From Chloroflexota bacterium (GTDB lineage Bacteria; Chloroflexota; Dormibacteria; Dormibacterales; Dormibacteraceae): 6,467 nucleotides of DNA. The DNA is taken from contig VBGE01000103.1 in assembly GCA_005880345.1 (NCBI GenBank), forward strand, positions 1 through 6,467. Reading direction: 5' to 3'. A program made the position numbers and the translations under genes. The notes beneath the pieces were generated by a model. The model ran no database searches and was not told where the DNA came from. It saw nothing but the letters and a program-made list of their open reading frames with translations. Of this stretch, positions 1 through 5,399 are shown one piece after another. Every line of letters starts with the position of its first letter. Positions within the stretch are counted from its first letter, which is position 1.

Positions 1-191
1 ACGGCAGCATAGTTGTCGAGCGCGGCACGGCGCTGGGCGGCGCTGAGCCAGAACCACGCCGTGCCGCCGGGCGTCGCGGCGGCGTCCCGGAGCCACGACG
101 GCACCACGCGCACGATGCGCGACCCTGCGAAATAGCTAGCGGCGAGCAGGTGCGGCCGGCTTCGCGCGGGCGGCGCGGCGGTCCCGACCAT
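1..191 (-). CDS. Partial LpxL/HtrB-like acyltransferase, possibly phosphatidylinositol-mannoside acyltransferase (N-terminus only)
   Basis: An open frame starts at ATG 191-189 and runs off the window at base 1, giving 63 residues with no stop. The visible protein has a short Pro/Arg-rich start, then [18 protein letters not shown] (residues 19-36) and [19 protein letters not shown] at the cut end. This arrangement (an amphipathic 'R-V-V-P' helix, then W-L-S-x-x-Q-R-R-x-x-x-x-N) resembles the start of the lipid A/PIM acyltransferase family. That family transfers acyl chains to glycolipids at the inner face of the membrane. The catalytic H-x4-D motif would lie beyond the window, so the function is inferred from a short stretch plus its position after ino1, which supplies the inositol head group. 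The start overlaps the end of ino1 by 56 bases. A GGCGGGAG stretch ends 3 bases before the ATG, a tight but usable ribosome site. GTG at 209-207 is an alternative start. I am fairly sure it is coding, less sure of the family. Confidence 0.58.
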   Translation of the reverse strand, partial: MVGTAAPPARSRPHLLAASYFAGSRIVRVVPSWLRDAAATPGGTAWFWLSAAQRRAALDNYAA

Positions 192-1320
192 CGACTCCCG
201 CCTTATCACCCTCGATGAACTCCTCCACCAACCGCCTCGCGTCGTTGTCGCTGTACTGGACCGGCGGCGACTTCATGAAGTACGAGCTCGGGGCTTCCAG
301 CGCTCCGCCGATGCCGCGGTCGAGCGCCAGCTTGGCGCAGCGCACGGCGTCGATGACGATGCCGGCGGAGTTGGGCGAGTCCACCACCTCGAGCTTGAGC
401 TCGACGTTGAGCGGCACGTCGCCGAAGGAGCGGCCCTCCAGCCGGATGTACGCCCACTTGCGGTCGTTGAGCCAGGGCACGTAGTCCGAGGGACCGATGT
501 GCACGTTATCCGCGCCGACGTCGTAGTCGAGCTGCGAGGTGACGGAGCGGGTCTTCGAGATCTTCTTCGACATCAGACGCTCGCGCTCCAGCATGTTCAG
601 GAAGTCGGTGTTGCCACCGAAGTTGAGCTGGTAGGTCCGCTCGAGCTTCACTCCGCGGTCGCGGAACAAGCGGGTCAAAACGCGGTGGATGATCGTCGCC
701 CCCACCTGCGACTTGATGTCGTCGCCGATGATCGGCAGGTTCTTGTCCTGAAAGCGCTTCTGCCAGTACGGCTCACGCGCGATGAAGACAGGGATGCAGT
801 TCACGAAGCCGACGCCCGCGGTCAGCGCCTGCTCGACGTACCACTTGGTCGCCTCCTCGGAGCCGACGGGGAGGTAGCTGACCACCACGTCCGCCTGGGT
901 CTTCTTCAAGATGCCGACGACGTCCGAGGTCTCGCCCGGCGCCTTGTGGACGACGTCGGCGAGGTATTTGCCGATGCCGTCGTGGGTCATGCCGCGCTGG
1001 ACCTTGACACCCATCTTCGGCACGTCCGAGAACTTCACGGTGTTGTTGGGCTTGGCGTAGATCGCCTCCGACAGGTCGAGACCGACCTTGTTCTTGTCGA
1101 TGTCGAACGCGGCCACGAACTCGATGTCCTTGATGTGGTAGCCGCCGAGCTTGACGTGCATGAGACCAGGAACCGATTCCTTCGTTGACGCGTCGCGGTA
1201 GTAGTGCACACCCTGGACCAGCGACGACGCGCAGTTGCCGACGCCGACGATGGCCACGCGAACCTTGCCGTTCGGTTTGGCCGCCCCGTTCCGATGACCG
1301 TTCCTTTGATTGGCGCTCAT
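136..1320 (-). CDS. ino1: myo-Inositol-1(3)-phosphate synthase, actinobacterial type
   Basis: This cytosolic NAD+-dependent enzyme converts glucose 6-phosphate to inositol 3-phosphate, the first committed step to inositol, phosphatidylinositol and inositol-based thiols or glycolipids. The protein has 394 residues. The Rossmann dinucleotide loop is [12 protein letters not shown] (26-37), with the acidic end of the second strand in AFDID (71-75). Family motifs follow: SYLPVGSEE (148-156), [15 protein letters not shown] (199-213), [17 protein letters not shown] (233-249), SKKISKT (251-257) and [14 protein letters not shown] (314-327). The lysines in these blocks match the catalytic region of the family. 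The start is fixed by a strong GGAGGT six bases upstream. An Asn/Gly-rich leader of about 19 residues precedes the first strand. Compared from memory with the mycobacterial enzyme, which ends near the EEFI motif (here EEFIEG, 366-371), this one has about 23 extra Arg/Ala/Pro-rich residues that overlap the next gene. The gene overlaps the upstream regulator by ATGA, implying translational coupling. Confidence 0.97.
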   Translation of the reverse strand: MSANQRNGHRNGAAKPNGKVRVAIVGVGNCASSLVQGVHYYRDASTKESVPGLMHVKLGGYHIKDIEFVAAFDIDKNKVGLDLSEAIYAKPNNTVKFSDVPKMGVKVQRGMTHDGIGKYLADVVHKAPGETSDVVGILKKTQADVVVSYLPVGSEEATKWYVEQALTAGVGFVNCIPVFIAREPYWQKRFQDKNLPIIGDDIKSQVGATIIHRVLTRLFRDRGVKLERTYQLNFGGNTDFLNMLERERLMSKKISKTRSVTSQLDYDVGADNVHIGPSDYVPWLNDRKWAYIRLEGRSFGDVPLNVELKLEVVDSPNSAGIVIDAVRCAKLALDRGIGGALEAPSSYFMKSPPVQYSDNDARRLVEEFIEGDKAGVDGRDRRAARAKPAAPARR

Positions 1321-1640
1321 GCACCCACCTCCTCACGAACCTTCATTTTTGGTGTCAACCCCAGCATGTGATCGAGGCGCTCGCGCACGCGCCTGATGTT
1401 TTCGACGTCGACCGAGCAGTACACCTGACGTCCTTCGCGACGGGTCCGAATCACGCCGCCCAGCCGAAGCGTGCGCAGGTGCCACGAGATGCGCGGCTGG
1501 CTCATGTGCAGGTACAGCGCGAGGTCGTTCACGTTGACCTCGCCCATCTTGGCCAGGCGCTCGAGGATGCGCAGGCGGGTGGGGTTGGCGAAGGCCAGGA
1601 AATGGTCCGGCAGCTCGTTCCGCGGGTTCTGGAGAAACAT
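1317..1640 (-). CDS. ArsR/SmtB-type winged-helix transcriptional regulator, probable controller of ino1
   Basis: A 107-residue protein with a single winged helix-turn-helix of the ArsR type. [17 protein letters not shown] (13-29) is the family's opening helix pair. [20 protein letters not shown] (36-55) is the helix-turn-helix with the recognition helix from about Ser47. [12 protein letters not shown] (66-77) is the beta-hairpin wing. There is only one cysteine (Cys75, in the wing) and no Cys-x-Cys in the helix that binds arsenic or cadmium in ArsR and CadC, so it is unlikely to be a classical thiolate metal sensor; its signal is unknown. I chose the ATG at 1640 because the family core begins right after it; the frame stays open upstream to 1835 but that part runs through the palindromes and into folE. 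The stop codon overlaps the ino1 start (ATGA). Two palindromes at and above its start suggest that it represses itself and ino1. The 68-base gap from folE leaves room for its own promoter. Confidence 0.88.
   Translation of the reverse strand: MFLQNPRNELPDHFLAFANPTRLRILERLAKMGEVNVNDLALYLHMSQPRISWHLRTLRLGGVIRTRREGRQVYCSVDVENIRRVRERLDHMLGLTPKMKVREEVGA
1327..1332 (-). promoter_or_regulatory. Shine-Dalgarno site of ino1
   Basis: Read on the minus strand this is GGAGGT, six bases before the ino1 ATG and inside the last codons of the ArsR-type gene. It is the strongest ribosome-binding sequence I see in the window. It confirms the ino1 start and fits a coupled arrangement in which ribosomes finishing the regulator begin ino1 at the shared ATGA. 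Confidence 0.85.
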
Positions 1641-1655
1641 AAAGGTTGCTTTATA
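1638..1655. promoter_or_regulatory. Candidate operator 1 (palindrome over the regulator's start codon)
   Basis: The plus strand reads CATAAAGGTTGCTTTATA, an inverted repeat ATAAA-6-TTTAT. It contains the start codon of the ArsR-type gene (CAT at 1638-1640) and the TATAAA box proposed as its -10 element. A protein bound here would block both initiation and early elongation. It matches candidate operator 2 at 15 of 18 positions. The size and symmetry suit a dimeric winged-helix protein. That the neighbouring ArsR-type protein binds it is an inference. Confidence 0.68.
1650..1655 (-). promoter_or_regulatory. Candidate -10 box of the regulator-ino1 operon
   Basis: The minus strand reads TATAAA here, nine bases before the regulator's ATG. 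Transcription starting about seven bases downstream would give a leader of only a few bases, or none. No Shine-Dalgarno sequence precedes this ATG, which fits. I see no convincing -35 hexamer at the usual distance; that region falls within the second palindrome. Confidence 0.45.
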
Positions 1656-1668
1656 CGCCAGTCTAACG

Positions 1669-1686
1669 CATAAAGGGTGGTTTATG
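1669..1686. promoter_or_regulatory. Candidate operator 2 (upstream copy of the palindrome)
   Basis: The plus strand reads CATAAAGGGTGGTTTATG, a perfect inverted repeat CATAAA-6-TTTATG. It begins 31 bases from operator 1, close to three helical turns, so two dimers would sit on the same face of the DNA. It covers the place where a -35 element would be expected for the TATAAA box. AT-rich arms in an otherwise GC-rich sequence make chance unlikely. Confidence 0.7.
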
Positions 1687-1708
1687 TATGAGGCGGCCGC
1701 GGAGGGCC

Positions 1709-2290
1709 TCAGTCGGGACGGTGGACCAGGTCCAGGAACTCGGCGCGAGTCCGCGGATCGCGGCGAAAAGTGCCCAGCATGCAGGAGGTGATCATTCGGC
1801 CGCCGGGGGCCTCCACGCCACGCATCTCCATGCAAAGGTGGCGAGCCTCGGCCACCACGCCGACGCCACGCGGTTCCAGCGCGGCGTTGAGCGCCTCTGC
1901 CACCTGCCGGGTCAGCTGCTCCTGGATCTGCAGGCGGCGCGAGAAGATCTCGACCAGGCGCGGGATCTTGCTCAGGCCCACGACCTTCCCTTTGGGCAGG
2001 TAGCCCACGTGGATCTGGCCGAAGAAGGGCAGCATGTGGTGCTCACACAGGCTGTAGAAGTTGATGTCTTTGACCACCACCATCTCGTCGTAGTCCTGGT
2101 CGAACACCGCATCGGCGATCACGTCCTCGGGCTTGACGCCATACCCGTCGGTCAGCTCGCGCAGCGCGCGGGAGACACGGTCGGGCGTGGTTTTGAGCCC
2201 CGGCCGGTCGGGGTCCTCACCGAGCTCGCCCAGGAGCGACTCGACAAGGTCGGCGATCGGGTCACCAGGCTTCGGTTTGGGCGCTGCCAC
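1709..2290 (-). CDS. folE: GTP cyclohydrolase I (type I, FolE)
   Basis: This enzyme opens the GTP imidazole ring to form 7,8-dihydroneopterin triphosphate, the entry to tetrahydrofolate and also the precursor for 7-deazaguanines. The protein has 193 residues, a usual length for the bacterial enzyme, which works as a cytosolic decamer. The N-terminal helical part includes RPGLKTTPDRVSRALREL (29-46). Zinc and catalytic residues are present: LCEHHMLPFFG (81-91) supplies Cys82, His84 and His85, and RHLCMEMRGV (150-159) supplies His151 and Cys153. SKIPRLVEIFSRRLQIQEQL (107-126) is the typical core helix. No active-site residue appears to be missing. The start is a GTG at 2290-2288; no other start exists before residue 70. 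No Shine-Dalgarno sequence precedes it, and a TAAATT box lies 12 bases upstream. It diverges from the PHP gene across 19 bases. No other folate gene is in view. Confidence 0.97.
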   Translation of the reverse strand: MAAPKPKPGDPIADLVESLLGELGEDPDRPGLKTTPDRVSRALRELTDGYGVKPEDVIADAVFDQDYDEMVVVKDINFYSLCEHHMLPFFGQIHVGYLPKGKVVGLSKIPRLVEIFSRRLQIQEQLTRQVAEALNAALEPRGVGVVAEARHLCMEMRGVEAPGGRMITSCMLGTFRRDPRTRAEFLDLVHRPD

Positions 2291-2309
2291 GTTTGCCTAG
2301 ACAATTTAC
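2291..2309. promoter_or_regulatory. Compact divergent promoter gap with a 12-base palindrome
   Basis: These 19 bases separate the GTG starts of two divergent genes. They contain TTGCCTAGACAA (2293-2304), a palindrome with five of six pairs matching around a CTAG core. On the minus strand TAAATT (2308-2303) could be the -10 box of folE. If the plus-strand gene really starts at the ATG at 2322 the gap is 31 bases. Each promoter's -35 region must lie within the other gene's coding sequence. The palindrome is short and could be chance. Confidence 0.35.
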
Positions 2310-3320
2310 GTGGTGGATGCCATGGCCGCCGCGGAAGCGCTCTCGGAAATCGGCTATCTCCTGCGACAGGACGAGAAGGAGAGGTTTCGGGCCAAGGCGT
2401 TTTCGGCGGCCGGGTGGTCGATCGCCCTACAAAAGCCGGACCTCGAGGCGCTGCATAAAGCAGGCCGCCTGACCTCGATCGAAGGCGTTGGCGAGGGCAT
2501 CGCGCGTGTCCTGGCGGGGCTCATCGAGACCGGCGAGAGCCGGTATCTGAACCGGCTCCGCGAGCAGATGAAACAGCCGGCGCGGGACGACGAGTCGGAG
2601 CTCGACTTCGCCGACTATCGCGGCGACATTCACTCGCACAGCAGGTGGAGCGACGGCCGGGCCACGATGCTCGAGATGGCCGAGGGCGCACAGGCGATCG
2701 GCTACGAATACCTGGGCATCACCGACCATTCGCCGCGCATCACCGTCGTGCATGGCCTCGACGCCGAGCGCCTGGTCGCGCAGTCGCGCGAGATGGCCGA
2801 GGTCCAGAAAGCCGTTGACGTCAAGCTGCTGCAGGGGATCGAGGTCGACATCCTGGAGGACGGCTCGCTCGACCTGCCCGACGCGGTGCTCGAAATCCTG
2901 GACATCGTGATTGCATCGCCGCACGTCAAGCTGCGCCAGGATCCGGCGGCGATGACCGAGCGCATGCTGCGCGCTGTCTCGCACCCGCACGTCGACGTCA
3001 TCGGCCACCCGACCGGCCGCCGGCCAGGCTCCCGCGAAGGCGCAACCTACGACTTCGAGGCGGTGTTCAAGGAGGCGGCCAGGCACAGCGTCGCGCTCGA
3101 GATTGATTGCGACCCGGCTCGCATGGACCTCTCCCCCGAGATGGCCCGCCTGGCCTATGAATACGGCTGCACTTTTGCGATCGACGCCGACGCCCACGCC
3201 CCTGCCGAGTTCGCTTACGTGCCGATGGGTCTGTGGATGGCCCGTCGCGCCGGCATCCCGCGCGAGCGAATCCTCAACTTCAGGGCGCTCGATGAACTTA
3301 CGATGGCGCTCGAAAAGTGA
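2310..3320 (+). CDS. Helix-hairpin-helix plus PHP-domain metal-dependent hydrolase (PolX-like, no polymerase core)
   Basis: A 336-residue protein in two parts. Residues about 5-88 form the helical domain found at the start of family X DNA polymerases, with a helix-hairpin-helix DNA-binding motif at LTSIEGVGEGIARVLAGLI (54-72). Residues about 103-330 form a PHP domain, a trinuclear metal phosphoesterase fold. Its ligands are visible: DIHSHSRWSDG (His108, His110, Asp115), TDHS (His140), GIEVDI (Glu178), SPH (His205), GHPTGR (His233) and DADAH (Asp294, His296). Bacterial PolX has these two ends flanking a polymerase palm and is around 570 residues long; here the polymerase is absent. A DNA-end phosphatase or 3'-5' nuclease role is plausible but unproven; some PHP proteins are histidinol or nucleotide phosphatases. 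The start is GTG 2310 or, perhaps better, ATG 2322; neither has a good ribosome site. The stop overlaps the next gene by four bases. Confidence 0.86.
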   Translation: MVDAMAAAEALSEIGYLLRQDEKERFRAKAFSAAGWSIALQKPDLEALHKAGRLTSIEGVGEGIARVLAGLIETGESRYLNRLREQMKQPARDDESELDFADYRGDIHSHSRWSDGRATMLEMAEGAQAIGYEYLGITDHSPRITVVHGLDAERLVAQSREMAEVQKAVDVKLLQGIEVDILEDGSLDLPDAVLEILDIVIASPHVKLRQDPAAMTERMLRAVSHPHVDVIGHPTGRRPGSREGATYDFEAVFKEAARHSVALEIDCDPARMDLSPEMARLAYEYGCTFAIDADAHAPAEFAYVPMGLWMARRAGIPRERILNFRALDELTMALEK

Positions 3321-4225
3321 CGCAGGTCGGCATCATGATCGAGGGCCAGGAAGGCCTCAGCTGGGATCGCTGGCGGCGCATCTGCACCGACGCAGACTCC
3401 CTGGGCTTTGCATCGCTGCGTCGGAGCGATCACCTCATCTCGCTCATGGGCGACCCCACGCGCGATTGCGTCGAGTGCTGGACGTCGCTGGCCCTGGCCG
3501 CTGAATGGACGAAGCGAATCGAGTTCGGTCCGATGGTGAGCCCGATGACGTTTCGATTTCCGTCGGTCCTGGCCAAGCAGGCGGCGGCGGTCGACGCTCT
3601 CTCGGGCGGGCGGCTGATCCTCGGTGTCGGCGCCGGCTGGAACGAAAACGAGCACACGATCTTCCAGATCCCCTTTCTCACCGAGAAAGAGCGCTTCGAC
3701 CGGCTGGAGTCGGGCATCAGGGTCATGCGCGAGATCTGGGACAGCACGAGTCCGAAGCCGTCGCGCAACCCGATCCCGCTGCTCATCGGCGGCAAGGGCG
3801 TCAAACGCACCATGCCGCTCGCGGCACGCGAGGCGGCGGAGTGGAACCTCGGGCGATTCGACACCGACATGTTCCGGGAGCTCAACGGCACACTCGACCG
3901 GCTGTGCGGGGAGATCGGCCGTGATCCGTCCCAGATCAAGCGCTCGATCATGACCACCTATCTGATCGGACGCGATCACGACGAGCTGCGACAACGAGCC
4001 TTGCAGCTGCGCGACGTGGTGACGAGCCTGCATGGCCAGGACGCCGACCAGGTCTTGCATACGATGCGCTCACGGGCATTCGTGGGCACGCCTGAAGAGA
4101 TTGCCGAGCAGATGCGGGAGCACGCCAGGGCCGGCGTCGAGCTGATCATGCTGCAGCACTTCCTGCTCGATGATTCCGACGCCCTGCAGCTGTTGGCCGG
4201 CGAAGTTCTTCCTGCGGTGGCATAA
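3317..4225 (+). CDS. LLM-class (luciferase-like) oxidoreductase, probably F420-dependent
   Basis: A 302-residue TIM-barrel protein of the bacterial luciferase-like superfamily, which uses F420 or FMN to oxidise or reduce varied substrates. VGIMIEG (4-10) is the first barrel strand, and RRSDHL (35-40) holds the Ser-Asp-His seen at the active site of F420-type members. The family's longest conserved block is MTFRFPSVLAKQAAAVDALS (77-96) followed by GGRLILGVGAGWNENEH (97-113). IPLLIGGKG (153-161) and FVGTPEEIAEQM (255-266) near the C-terminus are also typical. F420 rather than FMN is inferred from overall resemblance, and the substrate cannot be told. The start is GTG 3317, which keeps the first strand whole and overlaps the PHP stop codon as GTGA, a coupling arrangement. 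The ATG at 3335 would cut the first strand. The acyl-CoA dehydrogenase begins 10 bases later. Confidence 0.92.
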   Translation: MTQVGIMIEGQEGLSWDRWRRICTDADSLGFASLRRSDHLISLMGDPTRDCVECWTSLALAAEWTKRIEFGPMVSPMTFRFPSVLAKQAAAVDALSGGRLILGVGAGWNENEHTIFQIPFLTEKERFDRLESGIRVMREIWDSTSPKPSRNPIPLLIGGKGVKRTMPLAAREAAEWNLGRFDTDMFRELNGTLDRLCGEIGRDPSQIKRSIMTTYLIGRDHDELRQRALQLRDVVTSLHGQDADQVLHTMRSRAFVGTPEEIAEQMREHARAGVELIMLQHFLLDDSDALQLLAGEVLPAVA

Positions 4226-4228
4226 CCT
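4223..4228 (+). promoter_or_regulatory. Candidate -10 box for a leaderless acyl-CoA dehydrogenase transcript
   Basis: TAACCT lies seven bases before the ATG at 4236, the spacing expected if transcription begins at the start codon itself. It shares its first three bases with the stop codon of the preceding gene. No Shine-Dalgarno sequence is present. No good -35 hexamer lies 16-18 bases upstream, so an internal promoter here is only a possibility; readthrough from upstream is equally likely. Confidence 0.3.
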
Positions 4229-4235
4229 AAGCGCG

Positions 4236-5387
4236 ATGGACTTCGAGCTGAGCCCGACGGAGAAGGCGTTTCGCGACGAGGTGAGGGCCTGGCTGAAGGC
4301 CAACGCACCTCGCGACGGCAACGGTGAGGGCGACGGCGACATGAAGTCGTTCATCGAGAGCCGGCGCAAGTGGCAGAAGAAGCTCTACGAGGCGGGTTAC
4401 GTCGGCATGACCTGGCCGGCCGAATATGGCGGCCGCGGCCGAACCTTCATGGACCAGCTCATCTTCAACGACGAGATGATCCTGGCCCACGCCCCCGAGC
4501 CGATCAACGTCATCGGGCTCGGCATGGGCGGCCCCGTCGTGATCGCGCACGGCAGCGAGGAGCAGAAGAAGCAATACCTGGCCCCGCTTCTGTCCGGCGA
4601 GGAGATCTGGTGCCAGGGCTTCAGCGAACCGAACGCCGGCAGCGACCTGTCTGGCCTGCAGACTCGCGCCGAGGACAAGGGCGACCACTACCTGGTCAAT
4701 GGACAGAAGGTCTGGACGACGCTGGCCCACGTCGCCAAGTGGTGCATGCTGCTCGCCCGCGAGCGCAAGGAAGCCAACCCGCGCGAAGGGCTGACCTACC
4801 TGCTCGTCGACATGGAGAGCCCGGGCATCGAGGTGCGCCCGCTGGTCCAGATCACCGGCGATGCCGAGTTCAACGAGATCTTCTTCAAGGACGTGAAGGT
4901 CCCGAAATCGCAGGTCCTCGGTGAGGCCGGCCAGGGGTGGGCCGTCGCGATGACGACGCTCCTGCACGAGCGTGGCACCCTGGGCTTGGCCTTGGCCACC
5001 CGCGCGCAGATCACGGCGTCGGAGCTGGCCGAGCACGCGCGCAAATTGGGCCGGGGCTCCGATCCTCTCGTCCGCCAGAAGATCGCGCAGCACACCATCG
5101 AAGCCAGGGCCCTGCAGCTGAACGGCTACCGCGCGGTGACCGCGGTCAAGCGCAATGGCATCCCGGGCCCGGAAGGCTCGATCCTCAAGCTGATGTGGTC
5201 GGAGCTGAACCAGCGGATGACCGAGACCGCGGTCGATGTCGCGGGACCCGCGGCGCAGGTCGGCGACGGCGACGGCTGGAAGTATCAGTTCCTCCGTTCG
5301 CGGGCGAACACCATCGAGGCCGGCACCTCAGAGGTTCTTCGCAACATCCTCGCCGAACGAGTGCTTGGCCTGCCGAGGAGCCGGTAG
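4236..5387 (+). CDS. Acyl-CoA dehydrogenase family protein
   Basis: A 383-residue flavoenzyme of the acyl-CoA dehydrogenase fold, the usual length. Such enzymes form the alpha-beta double bond in acyl-CoA thioesters and pass electrons to electron-transfer flavoprotein. The N-terminal helical domain begins at DFELSPTEKAFRDEVRAWL (2-20). GMTWPAEYGGRG (57-68) is a standard family motif. The flavin and substrate strand block is WCQGFSEPNAGSDLSGLQTR (125-144) followed by VNGQKVWTTLAHVAKW (154-169). The C-terminal signature ends in NTIEAGTSEVLRNILAERVLG (358-378), where Glu361 occupies the position of the catalytic base in medium-chain enzymes. All key parts are present, so activity is likely. The substrate is unknown; close relatives act on fatty, branched or steroid-side-chain acyl-CoAs. 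I chose ATG 4236 because the family begins there; the frame stays open upstream to 4170 inside the previous gene. No ribosome site is evident. Confidence 0.95.
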   Translation: MDFELSPTEKAFRDEVRAWLKANAPRDGNGEGDGDMKSFIESRRKWQKKLYEAGYVGMTWPAEYGGRGRTFMDQLIFNDEMILAHAPEPINVIGLGMGGPVVIAHGSEEQKKQYLAPLLSGEEIWCQGFSEPNAGSDLSGLQTRAEDKGDHYLVNGQKVWTTLAHVAKWCMLLARERKEANPREGLTYLLVDMESPGIEVRPLVQITGDAEFNEIFFKDVKVPKSQVLGEAGQGWAVAMTTLLHERGTLGLALATRAQITASELAEHARKLGRGSDPLVRQKIAQHTIEARALQLNGYRAVTAVKRNGIPGPEGSILKLMWSELNQRMTETAVDVAGPAAQVGDGDGWKYQFLRSRANTIEAGTSEVLRNILAERVLGLPRSR

Positions 5388-5399
5388 GCTCTTAGACAG

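Noticed and set aside
499..1188. Long plus-strand open frame (229 codons) opposite ino1
   Set aside because: It is antisense to a certain gene, its protein is Val/Leu/Arg/Asp-rich without recognisable motifs, and such frames arise readily opposite GC-rich codons.
1690..1710. GAGGC/GCCTC stem at the end of folE as a terminator
   Set aside because: The stem is only five pairs with an 11-base loop, overlaps the stop codon and has no T-run after it on the minus strand.
1641..1835. N-terminal extension of the ArsR-type protein by 65 residues
   Set aside because: The extra part is Pro/Arg-rich, runs through both palindromes and into folE, and has no family resemblance; the conserved fold starts right after the ATG at 1640.
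2427..3197. Long minus-strand open frame (256 codons) opposite the PHP gene
   Set aside because: The sense strand has all PHP metal ligands in frame; the antisense product shows no domain and is a codon-bias shadow.
4170..4235. Earlier start for the acyl-CoA dehydrogenase
   Set aside because: It would lie inside the LLM gene and add 22 residues before the family's normal beginning at MDFELSP.
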